64,000 bases of DNA, taken from positions 558,001-622,000 of the forward strand of contig BLLK01000051.1 in the NCBI GenBank assembly GCA_021927905.1. Reading direction: 5' to 3'. Below the pieces are notes generated by a model. The model was not told the DNA's origin and made no database searches. It saw nothing but the letters and a program-made list of their open reading frames with translations. Origin of the DNA: Chaetoceros tenuissimus (taxonomy: Eukaryota > Bacillariophyta > Thalassiosirophyceae > Chaetocerotales > Chaetocerotaceae). Shown piece after piece: positions 24,906-34,981 of the stretch. The translations under genes and the position numbers were made by a program. Within the stretch, counting starts at the first letter, position 1, and the number at the start of each line of letters is the position of its first letter.

Positions 24906-25257
24906 GTTGATTCTATTTCTTTAGTAGTGATTACAAGAATAGATACAACACTGTAATGAATAATATGGATTCTCTATTTTGATGCATGCATTCATTCTTG
25001 CTTCTCTGTGTGTTTTCGGAGTTCGGCTGGTTGCCAAAAGATCCTCACTTGACATCATAAAAGGAAACAAAAGGAAACAAAAGGAAAGAAAAGAGAGAGA
25101 GATGACGTCAAACATATTTAGATTGCTTCGTGGCCATTCGTTTGAAGAAAAAGACAACGAAAAAGATTGCATATCTTTTTCACATCATAACATGTTCATC
25201 TTTGCTGTCTACTATCTCGTTCGTCTATGTCGATGATGTAAAGATTCATAGCTACTC
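24906..25257. other. Upstream region of the EGF gene with a TGACGTCA site
   Basis: The perfect 8-bp palindrome TGACGTCA lies at 25103-25110, 198 bp upstream of the EGF-gene ATG. It follows a short purine-rich tandem array of GGAAACAAAA at about 25069-25095. This is the consensus bZIP/CRE site. No gene is supported here. Confidence 0.5.
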
Positions 25258-25630
25258 TTAGACATTGTTGATGATTTTGTAAAGAGAAGTAGGAAGAGAG
25301 TCAGCTTTAGGAGATATCCTTCTTATATTCGTTGCTTTTTTCTTGAGAGGTGGAGGATCGTCGATAAATGGCTTCTTCTTTCTTTCTTCAAGTTGATCCT
25401 GGACCAGCCATCCATGAGACAACTTCTTGACTTCTTGAATTTACTCAAATGAGAAATAGTTATACTATGAAGATGAAGATCTAATACATACAAAGAATCT
25501 CAAAGCCAGAATTAAGAACGACAACGAGACCTCCCTCAGTGAATGGCCTTCTAGATGCATGATGACTTATTGGTAGTACTGAATATATTGAGTAAAAAGA
25601 GGAAGAGCGCAATCGATTGATCACTTTGGA
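25258..25630 (-). CDS. Possible small spliced gene, function unknown
   Basis: The 3' part reads as a charged, protein-like frame ending at TAA (25260-25258): KKLSHGWLVQDQLEERKKKP, then FIDDPPPLKKKATNIRRI. A GTATGT donor near 25495 would join it, through a short intron, to an upstream stretch containing ASRRPFTEGGLVVVLNSGFE. The AAG acceptor and the phase fit. No ATG was found for the upstream stretch in that frame, so the first exon and start are unresolved. No family is recognised. It could be a diverged fragment. Confidence 0.3.
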
Positions 25631-26393
25631 AATTGAGTCGAAAATTTAGAAAAGTTGAAGGAAATGAATGGTTCACTATTTTGTTTTTGGGATAAATATC
25701 CATGCAAAACATTTTTGTAAGGAAGTTGAGATACGGATTGACATAAAGATATCAAGTCGTAGTGCATACTTTATTAGCATAACACGTTTGGTTTGGCAGT
25801 CTAATAGATATGTATCTGTCAGTTACTAGGTACTTCTACAAGAGAAAGTGATAAGAAGGAGCTTGAAATCAACGAGGGCTACGTGTGGCTGGTGCAATTC
25901 GAACCTTTTTATCTTGTACAACCTTTTGAGAACTATTCTATTTTATTATACAATCCACTGGCAGAGTTGTATGCACGCTTCAGTAAAGTTGGAATATCGA
26001 AGAATGTAGATTTTCATCTTATTCCTCAACGACTTATTTGTAAAAGTTCATTTCATTCGAATATAGAAAGACTTGTAAAACAGTGGATAGAGAATAACTT
26101 AAGAACATGCAGTTCCAAAATCAATCGTTCTATTCATTTGATGAAGCAAAAGTAAAAAACTATATACTAGACCAAATTTGACTAGGACGACACTTTATAA
26201 CCTTATCACCTACTGATATTTATTTCCACCACTATCCTCCTACATCATCTTTTTCAACTTGATTCGTAGTCCACACTTTTTTCTTTTACAAATATTTCGC
26301 TTTCATTTTACTCGAAAGCTCTGATCTCATGGTCAACAGCTGCATCTCTGCAACAACCATGGACATCATAGTCTAGTCTGCTTGGAACACACC
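25631..26393. other. Intergenic region without a clear gene
   Basis: An open frame at 25883-26155 (+) has no ATG near its start and no domain. A TTCGAA word near 25897 resembles a T-loop, but no stem pairs on either strand, so there is no tRNA. The remainder is AT-rich. Confidence 0.45.
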
Positions 26394-27926
26394 TTATGCA
26401 GAGCAAGTACCGCAAGATTTTGGGCACATGTTGATGATTTCTTCACGAACACAGTACTTTGCCTTTCTAACAGATCTGCGATTCTTGTTCTTGAGAATCC
26501 ATTTGCAATCAACAATGTTTCCATTGTCGAGAGTAAAAGTGCTGTTTACATCATCCTCGCATAGATCTTCATCATCCTTTTCCAAATCTTCAGTTGGCTC
26601 TTGAGAAGGTGATGCAGAAGATGTCACGGTCGGAAAAGAAGTTGGAGACTTGGAAGGTGCTTCTGTGATTGGGAAGCAACGGTTTGCGTTGGCATTGAAC
26701 TCATAATCACTCGGGCAGATGCAATCCAACTTGTTTTCGGATTGGATGAATGTATTCTCGCACTTGCATTCTGCGTCAGTTTTAGAAAGGACTTGACATT
26801 TTCCTCTGTTGCTGCAGTTGATATTCTTGCACGGATTTGGCTCTTCTGGTGGAGGTGTATAGTTGCATGCCACATCATAGTCGGTTTCAGCATGATCACC
26901 ATTTTCTGCACAGCAACTATCTGAGGCAACCAAAGTCCCTTCAAAAATTGAATCCTTTCCACAATGAAAACATTTACCGACGACATTACCGTAAGATCCA
27001 CTGCTACTAGCCTCATGACACTCATTGGCTGGAACTACTATTCTAGTGAGAGTTGATGATCCAATGGTATTGCAAGCATAACCAATACCAACACATGCTC
27101 CACTGAAAATCTCAATGTCGGCGATTTCCATTTGTACACCAATGCCAGCACAAACTGAAATTCCGTTTGTACAGGCATTTGAATGGATTACAACTTTTCC
27201 ACCTCCGTTTGACCCATTTGCAATGGCCTGGCACACACCAGTCGCATCTTTGCAAGCTCCAGGACAGATTTTATACTCTACAGCTGTATTCCAATTAATA
27301 CATTCTCGATCGGCATTCACACCACCTGTACCTGTTCTACAACAATTGTTCACGGAGCAGTATGCATTCAATGAAGTTATACCATCAGCAGTCTTCCAAT
27401 TGTCTGCATTATTGGCAGTGGGACTACCAGGATGAGTGAAGGGTTCACAGTCAGTACTCAATAAACGTTTCTCCTGATCAGACTATTGAAAGGAAATGTA
27501 TTGTTAGTTGTGTGTTGTTGAGTGTTGGTGAGGAGTCGAGTCGAGTCAGCGATTAAGGTAGCGAACACAAGAGCAATCCTCAATCCCCCCTTTTTAATGC
27601 AGGGGTGTCCAAACCAATCCAAAATCAAAAATTTAATTTCAGACTCTGAACGATAAGTCGTAGATGATATTGTATAATCACACCATACCAAATATTCATA
27701 GTAATACTTGTAAATCAGACCATTCATATCAGTCGCTTACGTAGTTCAGAGTGAAAGTGAAGCATCGCCGATAGTCTCCACCAGTCATACTTTACAAATA
27801 CAAAGTCGAACTTACTGTAGTGACAAGAGGGGTGGCAGCATCCTCAATCGCAGTAGCGATATGAAATGACTTGATGAAAAAAAACATCAATGATGCAATG
27901 ATAGCAGGCTTGTTTGCGAACTTCAT
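26394..27926 (-). CDS. Secreted Cys-rich protein with C-terminal ShK-like domain
   Basis: Exons 27926-27816 (signal peptide, 37 codons) and 27482-26394 join in phase 0 to 399 residues. The first exon encodes a classical signal peptide with core IIASLMFFFIKSFHIATA. The mature part has many Cys in a Gly/Asn-rich region (residues about 60-240). An EGF-like module follows (NPCKNINCSNRGKCQVLS, then CKCENTF and CICPSDY). A Ser/Pro/Thr-rich linker leads to a terminal ShK-like knot (DLCEDDVNSTFTLDNG, then DCKW, YCVREEI, and CPKSCGTC). The protein is probably extracellular or wall-associated. ShK-like tails are common in secreted algal proteins (family knowledge). The 333-bp intron has a GTAAGT donor and a TAG acceptor. 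Confidence 0.8.
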
Positions 27927-28520
27927 TGTTATAGATCCTATAGAGAAATAATAATAGTAATATATGTGAGTGGATCGAACAAAGAGATTAAATAGAGAGT
28001 TGAAAGTTGATTGGGCCTCTTTGAATAGTGGAAATTATTTCTGAAAATCCAAATAGTAGTATGTAGAGAGCGAAGCAAAGTAAAGATCCAAGTACATAGA
28101 CTTTACATCTATCAACAGTTGATAGATTCTTTTTGGAATAGCGGTAATATTGTCTTCGAAATGAAAGCAAAAAGAGGGTCGAGCGTATTGAATGTTGATA
28201 GGGACTCTTCGAATAGCTGAGCGATATACCATCGTCTCTGAAATTCATTGCAAAGAAGAATGTAGTAGGTCAAGTTACGCTCAATTGAAATATCTAGCAT
28301 GAGATCGTACTTACTTACTTTTATGTATGATATGTATATCAAAGTGAAAATATGTAATTTGATTTGTACTTTCGACTGCGTGAAAAAGTGCAAAGTGATT
28401 ATTTTATGAGAGATGCAATGACTACGCAAAAGTGAAGGTCGAAAACTAAAACTATCGATTACTGAATGCATCCTTCATTGAAAAGTGACATTTTCAACTC
28501 TGCATGCAGTGTTTTGAGAG
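27927..28520. other. Intergenic region left of the retroelement
   Basis: Upstream of the ShK-like gene. It carries three degenerate copies of a GTTGATxGGxCTCTTxGAATAG-like motif at about 28001-28027, 28116-28141 and 28189-28216. No gene is supported. Confidence 0.4.
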
Positions 28521-28954
28521 TCCCATTTTGCACATACAGTTCAATAGGGAAAAGAAAGAGAAGCGAAGGAGGTGAAAGTGCAGACTACGATGCAGAAAGA
28601 ATATCTTTTGAAACGCTCCGCTAACGTCAAGTTGTCAGCTTTTGAAAGTTCAAAAAATGACGCTCACATCATACTCTGATACATCTACTACCTACAGAGA
28701 AGATCCAAAAGATATGATTGGAAGTCCTGGACTTGAAACAAGTGACGTATATCAAAAAGGAACGGCTGACAGACGAGAGAAAGAATTGAAACGAATGACG
28801 TGCTGCAAGCAGAGCCATTGAAATTGTAAGGTGTCAGAAAGAGGTGTCAGTTAGAAGGTCTTTACTTTACTTCAGCAGTGTGCTCATAGAAAGTCGAAAT
28901 TCAGTTGTGTGGAAGAATAGCTATCTTGTACTGGAACTGGAAAGAAAATTTTTA
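28521..28954 (+). repeat. Split direct repeat A1 (left end of retroelement)
   Basis: The same ~434-bp sequence recurs at 36797-37232. It starts at TCCCATTTTGCAC and ends in AAAGAAAATTTTTA. It ends 42 bp before the first coding frame. Confidence 0.95.
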
Positions 28955-28996
28955 CTTTCTCCAAACTAATATAATTTCAAATTCAATCGCTACACC

Positions 28997-31153
28997 ATGT
29001 CTTTGTTCGCTGATTTCATTCCTACCGGCCCAGGTAAGCAACCTGCTAAAGTGCGTGGGGGGGGAAGAGATGATGATGATGATGATGATAATGTCAGTCC
29101 TTTCTCTGATTCTTGGACGGAGGCAGGGTCTGCAAACACTGCCCCTCCAGTCAGATACGGACGCTGTGTAGCGCTGGTCAATGATCTCGAAGCCTTGTGC
29201 TGTGGGAGAATTGGCAACAATGGGAATGTCTTCTGTGGAGCGGTCGGCTCGAAGGGATGCCCAACCAGCCATGAGAACAAGGTGGCAGTTCTGGAGGCCC
29301 GCAAAGCTACAGGTGCTGCTGCTTTGTACTACATGTCTAGATCTTCTACTAAGGTCAAGCTTTCTGTTGATCCGATGCTGGATGCTGCTAACTTGGATAC
29401 CATGGAGATTGCTGGACTCCTGCAGGCCAACTTCAAGGATCAAGGAGATTGGATGCATGAAGTTGAGGCTAGAACTGAAGCTCTATTGACTGGTGTCTCT
29501 CTTGCTATTGCTAGATCTACCGTCAAGAAACCTGCCGTGTTCAGCAAGATGGACGATGAAGAGGATATGGAGGACGTTGCTCATGGACTGACTGACATGT
29601 TCGATAAAGCTGCTCTTAATTCACCTGAGAGAGTGAGTGACCAGAAACCAGCTGCTATCGAGCCCAAGGAAGAAGGATGGTTGACGTTAGTGGACAAGCA
29701 GATTGAAGCGTGGATGAGTTCTGCTAATCAAAAGCTCGAGAAAGATGTCGAAGATCTTACTACCAAGTATCAGATGCTTTGTACCCAGGTGGGAAATCCA
29801 AGTGTTCACCTCGCAAGAGCAGGGCAATCTATTTGGGAAGCAATCGAAGATACAGGTGCTCCGGATCTCATGAAGGTAGTACAAGATCCTGTCAAGCTCA
29901 AGGATCTGCAAGAGGCTGTATTTCAGAATCAAGACTTCAAGAAGTATCTCAAATCTACTAAGGATACGGTTCAGAGCATCACCGACAGAATCAGTAAATT
30001 GGAGCTGGCTAATGCGAACCGGTCTACTGCCCCTGCTACTGCTACTTCTCTTTTTGACAGCTTTCATGTTGGAGTCGCGGCACCACCACCAGCTGCAGCT
30101 CCGAATGGAGATACTCTGGCAAAGTTAGCTCAGAAGGTAGCAGATCTTGAACGAGCTAAGAATGGAAATTCTTCTAGAGGAGAGATCACTGTGGTATTCA
30201 AGGATCGGGTATTCACTTCACCTAGAGATGTGCGTTCAGCTTTCAGAATGAATCCTACATCTACTTCTCTGGTACGTCCGTCGATGGTCTACGATGCTTA
30301 CATCCTCTTCGACCTTGTAGCCGACAGAGTATTTGGCTATCCGGATGAGAGGAAGTTCTCTCCAGATAAAGCTCACAGGCTTAACAGGAGCGTCAAGGAC
30401 TTGTTGCATATCCAGTCATCTACCTTGAGTGGGCTACCTAACTTCTTCGATGGATCAAAGAGCTCAAAAATATTCATGGATGGTAGTATTAAAGGATCAA
30501 AGGCGAGTGTGTTCTCTAACATCAAGTCCCATGATATTTGGGGCCCTATGGGGACTCCAAACAATTGTGTCAGGGTGGCTGCAGAAAGGGCTTTGGATTC
30601 CATCAAGCTGGAATACTTGAACAATCCCAGGGAAGGTTTGGATGCTTCGGTCACTGTACTATTGGATGCCATGCTGGTACGCTCTGTCGAATTCGTCAAG
30701 GCTGTGTTTCTCTTTCTCTCCAACGAGTATGAAACACTAAAGCTGTACTTCAGTGAGGGAGACAAGTGCTGGAATTTCCTATGTAATTGTGTCAAGCAAG
30801 TGTTCTCAAGTGAATTCCATGTTGCTAGAGCTGTATCCAGTTCCGCGGATCATATGAACTGCGACGGAACTAATGTGAATGTGATTTGGACAGCACTGCG
30901 TACTATTTCTATCCAAGAAGACTTTCTTCGCGTGGGCTTTGAGAATCATTCTGGTTTATCTAGTGCCTACTCCCGTTTTATGCTCACCCATATGCCAAAC
31001 AAGGCTGTCACTAAGCTACAGACTGAGATGGAGGGCACGGTGAAGAAGGTAAAGGCAATCGAGGAGAAGTTGACAAAGGTAGAGGGTTTGGCAAACTCGG
31101 CTATTTCCAAGGCTGCAGCAGCAGGCGGAGGAAAGAAGAAGAAGGAGATCTGA
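28997..31153 (+). CDS. Retroelement Gag-like protein
   Basis: An open frame of 718 residues beginning with ATG (MSLFADFIPTGPGK). A Cys/His-containing segment near residues 60-95 and several coiled-coil-prone stretches (about 240-300, 320-345 and 685-715, the last ending in a Lys-rich tail) are visible. By position it is the structural (Gag-like) protein of the element. No sequence family is recognised beyond that. Confidence 0.75.
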   Translation: MSLFADFIPTGPGKQPAKVRGGGRDDDDDDDNVSPFSDSWTEAGSANTAPPVRYGRCVALVNDLEALCCGRIGNNGNVFCGAVGSKGCPTSHENKVAVLEARKATGAAALYYMSRSSTKVKLSVDPMLDAANLDTMEIAGLLQANFKDQGDWMHEVEARTEALLTGVSLAIARSTVKKPAVFSKMDDEEDMEDVAHGLTDMFDKAALNSPERVSDQKPAAIEPKEEGWLTLVDKQIEAWMSSANQKLEKDVEDLTTKYQMLCTQVGNPSVHLARAGQSIWEAIEDTGAPDLMKVVQDPVKLKDLQEAVFQNQDFKKYLKSTKDTVQSITDRISKLELANANRSTAPATATSLFDSFHVGVAAPPPAAAPNGDTLAKLAQKVADLERAKNGNSSRGEITVVFKDRVFTSPRDVRSAFRMNPTSTSLVRPSMVYDAYILFDLVADRVFGYPDERKFSPDKAHRLNRSVKDLLHIQSSTLSGLPNFFDGSKSSKIFMDGSIKGSKASVFSNIKSHDIWGPMGTPNNCVRVAAERALDSIKLEYLNNPREGLDASVTVLLDAMLVRSVEFVKAVFLFLSNEYETLKLYFSEGDKCWNFLCNCVKQVFSSEFHVARAVSSSADHMNCDGTNVNVIWTALRTISIQEDFLRVGFENHSGLSSAYSRFMLTHMPNKAVTKLQTEMEGTVKKVKAIEEKLTKVEGLANSAISKAAAAGGGKKKKEI

Positions 31154-31171
31154 AAGGTTGGGGTCAATGAA

Positions 31172-34100
31172 GTGAAAGTAAGACTAGAGGAAGAGTGTAG
31201 TGGCATTAAGTTAATTACACCTGTCAACACTCCTCTTTTCATATTTGCACAACATTGGCCCTCATTGGCCTTCAGTAGTGTGTCACTAGGTTGTAAAAAT
31301 CTAACGACGGTAGTAGATGACATCACATTGCAAGGCAAGTTGGAGTTAGAAAAATCACAAATTGGGGTCACAGTTTGTAGAAGGAATGAAACTCTACGGG
31401 CATTGCATGCATTCAAGGGATCGTGCTGGGTAATGTTACAAGGCTCAGTCAATTACCTTGTACAAATTCTCTCTGCTTTACCTCAGGAGATGGCTTCGCA
31501 GGCGGTGGTTCTCATAACTAATGGCAACAGGAGAAGACTGAGAGACTTTGGTTTGAAGCGGTTCACCAAGATTCCTCATAGACATGTGGGTGGAGCATTG
31601 GATCACGTATGGTGGATTGGATCAGCCCAAGAACTGCACATTCCAGCTGCTAAGGTGCATGCACAACTGAGAGATATGCTAAAGTGTACGGAGGAAGGAA
31701 GCTTCTACTCTGGCGAGATGAATACTCCAGCATATATTCCCTTGGCTAGAATAAATGATCCCGTGATCTGTCCTTCGGTGTTAGTAAGATCTGGGAAGGT
31801 GAGGCGAAAGATAACTTCTGCTGAAGCTTTAGATCTGTACGATGTTGAAGTGCAGTACCAGCATTTCACATCTATAGATTTCAAGAAGCAAGCACCTGGA
31901 AAAATCACGTATGGCTTGATGGAATCGGTGTTGAAAGCTAGAAGTGTATTGAGTAAGAAGCGTGAAGTAGAAGACACCGGCAGTGATGTACCTTCGGCTA
32001 AGAAGGCAAGGGTAACGCAGATACTGGTAGAAGAAAATCCGCAGATCGAGGATGTAAGGGAGGATCAAACAGTCAAAAGTGCCAAGGCAACCAAATCAGA
32101 TGATGCCGAGGTTCAAGTGGACATTTGGAACAGACGAATGTTTCAAAAGTGTTTGAGTGTTACCTATCAGGCGGATAAGCATGCTAAGATGTGTGATATG
32201 CTGCGAAGAGTTATGCTACGTTTCTATCAGAGAAAGATCTACACAAGCTTTAGAAAATACCTACACAAGAAGCATAGTACCAAGGCAGTCTCAAGATACC
32301 ATCAACTCAAGCAGAACAAGAAAAAGAAGCTATCTGAGTTGGAGAAGGATATCATTGTAGGAACAGATGCAATTCGTAGAGCCTCGGAAGCTTCATACTG
32401 GGAGTGGACTAGTGGTTCTACACTGTTCTTTTGGCGGTGGCCTGAGTGCTATCAACAGGAAGTAAGGGACGGCTTGGCTGTGACTTTGCTAGACAAGCCA
32501 CCTGTTTACTGGAAGAAATCCAGATGGCCAGAGGATGATAAACAGCTGGAAACTATGCGGAAGAAGATCAAAAAGGTAGCGGATAGAGGCTATATCAAAG
32601 ATGGAGAGGTGGACAGTTTGATTTCATTCTTTGCTGTACCAAAGGGTGAAGAAGACATAAGAATGGTGTATGATGCCACCAAGTGTGGGTTGAACGAGGT
32701 TATCTGGTCACCCAACTTCTTTCTACCTACTGTAGCAACGGTGGTACGAAGCGCTACTCCAGATACTTTCTTTGGTGACATAGATTTGGGGGAGATGTTT
32801 CTCAACTATTTCTTGGATGAGGATCTCAGATCAAGTGCTGGGGTGGATGTGACAAACATTGCTGATCTGCTTGAGGTGGAGGTTCCAGAGGGGAAGAGAC
32901 TGATCATGCGATGGGAGAGGAACCTCATGGGGCTAAAGAGTTCTCCGTATAACTGCATCAGAACCTTTTTGTGGAGCGAAGACTTCATTCGTGGAGACAG
33001 AAAAGACAGCAACAATCCCTTACGGTGGGACACAGTAGTCACTAACTTGCCTGGCTCAGCTGATTATGATCCTACAAAGCCTTGGATCTACAGGTGGGAT
33101 GAAACTAACAAGAGAATTGCTGCTTCCTTTTGTTCATATGTGGATGACATTCGTACTTGGGCTCAAGGTGAAGACCACTGCAATGAAGCAACTCGTACCA
33201 TAGCTGCAAAGATTAACTATCTAGGTCAGCAAGATGCGCCGCGTAAAAGGAGAGAAGTGAGTCAGGCACCTGGAGCATGGGCTGGAGCTACAGTAGAAAC
33301 AGTAGCTGGAGAAGGAGTCTACGCTTCTATACTTCCGGAGAAGTGGAACAAAGCTAGAGACATTGTGGAAAAGTGGCTAAGATGTGCTCCAGAGGATGAG
33401 GAAGAGGACTGGAAGGTGAACCGGAAGGAGTTGGAGAAGGATACTGGTTTCTTGATTCATGTATGCTTAACCTTTGAAAACTTCAAGCCTTACTTGAAGG
33501 GTTTCTACAACACCCTTAATGGCTGGAGATGGGATAGGGACTCAGACGGTTGGAAGAGAAGCAATAAAGACTGGAAGCAGTATTGGGAAGATTTGGAAGC
33601 AGGAGATGGAACTACCAATGGTGTTGAATGGACCAACATTGGAAGTAGGGCGGAGCATTGGTCAGATGTAAAGTTCACGTTGAAGGAAGAACATCAAGAT
33701 GACAATGCGCCTGTGTTTGTGAAGGGGGTACCTCGCTTCAAGCAAGATCTTAGAGTGCTTAGTAAGTTGCTAGAGTCAGAAACACCAAGTAAAAGACTCA
33801 TAAGAGGTAGCAAAATCTGGGAGATAATCTACGGCTTTGGAGACGCGAGTGGATCAGGCTTTGGCATGTCATGGGAGAAAGACTGCAAGGGCGAGACTAC
33901 AGGCGGATCAAGCATCTCTTACAGATTTGGAAGATGGGGAAGTGATATGGATGATTCTAGTTCTAATCTCCGCGAGCTGAAAAACCTAGTTCAGACGCTG
34001 GAGAAGATGGGAGAGAAAGAGCTAGAAGGAGTGGAGATGTTTCTGTTTACGGATAACTCCACAGCTGAAGCAGCTTTTTACAAGGGATCTTCAAGCTCAG

Positions 34101-34981
34101 AATGGCTGTTTGATTTGGTAGTGAGGCTTTCTGTGCTAGAAATGACTCGTAACTGCAAGATACATATCATACATGTAGCAGGCACTAGAATGATAGCGCA
34201 AGGCGCGGATGGTTTGAGCAGAGGAGCTCTAACTGAAGGAGTAATGAAAGGAGAAGAAATGAAATCATTTGTTCCGCTGCATCAGTCAGCTTTGGATAGA
34301 GATCCAGCACTGGGACCGTGGCTACGTGACTGGTTTGAAAGTGCAGGAAGAAATCAAGGCCAAGATTTGGAGTTTCTTTCCATGGAGGACTGGTTTGAGA
34401 GAGGTCATGACATTTTGGAAGGCAGTGTCAACGTAGACGGTCAATGGGTTCCAAATTATGTATCTGGTAATTTTGTATGGTCGCCTCCTCCTAGCTTGGC
34501 TTTACCTTGCTTGGAAGAAATACGGCGCGCCAGACACAAGAGACAAGAGTCAACTCACATTTTCATTTGTCCCAGGTTGATGACCCCTGCATGGAAAAGA
34601 CATTTACACAAGGCGGCTGATATCATCTTGGAACTTCCCCCTGGTCATGCAGCTTGGAGTGTGAACATGTTTGAACCTTTACTAATAGCAATATTTTTTC
34701 CTTTCCTCAACAGTAGACCATGGCAACTCAAAGGGTCACCAGCACTTTTGGAATTGGGAAGGAAGGTGCAACAGGTGTTCAAAGGAGACGAAAGCACCAA
34801 GAGACATGTTTTGCGGGAACTTTGGAATCTCCCGAGAAGGCTGCAAGGAATGTCAGATGAGTTGGTGCTGCGAGTGCTACGTATATCAGGGGAGCCTAGA
34901 ATTTCATCGAAAGCTACCGGAAAACGACGAAGGAGCAAAGTGGAAGAAAACAAGCGACTCAAACCGTTTCAATCATGCTAG
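31172..34981 (+). CDS. Retroelement reverse transcriptase - RNase H polyprotein
   Basis: A frame of about 1,269 codons following the Gag-like frame. It contains reverse-transcriptase blocks around 32640-33160, including RMVYDATKCGLNE and the polymerase box YVDD (about 33139). An RNase H domain lies at about 33830-34230 (FGDASGSGFG, FTDNSTAEAAFYKG, HIIHVAGTRM). About 430 residues ahead of the first RT block have no recognised domain. The end overlaps the recombinase frame by about 175 nt, an arrangement usual in DIRS-order elements. Confidence 0.9.
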   Translation: MKVRLEEECSGIKLITPVNTPLFIFAQHWPSLAFSSVSLGCKNLTTVVDDITLQGKLELEKSQIGVTVCRRNETLRALHAFKGSCWVMLQGSVNYLVQILSALPQEMASQAVVLITNGNRRRLRDFGLKRFTKIPHRHVGGALDHVWWIGSAQELHIPAAKVHAQLRDMLKCTEEGSFYSGEMNTPAYIPLARINDPVICPSVLVRSGKVRRKITSAEALDLYDVEVQYQHFTSIDFKKQAPGKITYGLMESVLKARSVLSKKREVEDTGSDVPSAKKARVTQILVEENPQIEDVREDQTVKSAKATKSDDAEVQVDIWNRRMFQKCLSVTYQADKHAKMCDMLRRVMLRFYQRKIYTSFRKYLHKKHSTKAVSRYHQLKQNKKKKLSELEKDIIVGTDAIRRASEASYWEWTSGSTLFFWRWPECYQQEVRDGLAVTLLDKPPVYWKKSRWPEDDKQLETMRKKIKKVADRGYIKDGEVDSLISFFAVPKGEEDIRMVYDATKCGLNEVIWSPNFFLPTVATVVRSATPDTFFGDIDLGEMFLNYFLDEDLRSSAGVDVTNIADLLEVEVPEGKRLIMRWERNLMGLKSSPYNCIRTFLWSEDFIRGDRKDSNNPLRWDTVVTNLPGSADYDPTKPWIYRWDETNKRIAASFCSYVDDIRTWAQGEDHCNEATRTIAAKINYLGQQDAPRKRREVSQAPGAWAGATVETVAGEGVYASILPEKWNKARDIVEKWLRCAPEDEEEDWKVNRKELEKDTGFLIHVCLTFENFKPYLKGFYNTLNGWRWDRDSDGWKRSNKDWKQYWEDLEAGDGTTNGVEWTNIGSRAEHWSDVKFTLKEEHQDDNAPVFVKGVPRFKQDLRVLSKLLESETPSKRLIRGSKIWEIIYGFGDASGSGFGMSWEKDCKGETTGGSSISYRFGRWGSDMDDSSSNLRELKNLVQTLEKMGEKELEGVEMFLFTDNSTAEAAFYKGSSSSEWLFDLVVRLSVLEMTRNCKIHIIHVAGTRMIAQGADGLSRGALTEGVMKGEEMKSFVPLHQSALDRDPALGPWLRDWFESAGRNQGQDLEFLSMEDWFERGHDILEGSVNVDGQWVPNYVSGNFVWSPPPSLALPCLEEIRRARHKRQESTHIFICPRLMTPAWKRHLHKAADIILELPPGHAAWSVNMFEPLLIAIFFPFLNSRPWQLKGSPALLELGRKVQQVFKGDESTKRHVLRELWNLPRRLQGMSDELVLRVLRISGEPRISSKATGKRRRSKVEENKRLKPFQSC

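Noticed and set aside
25870-25950. tRNA-like TTCGAA word
   Set aside because: Neither strand gives a paired T-arm or acceptor stem around it.
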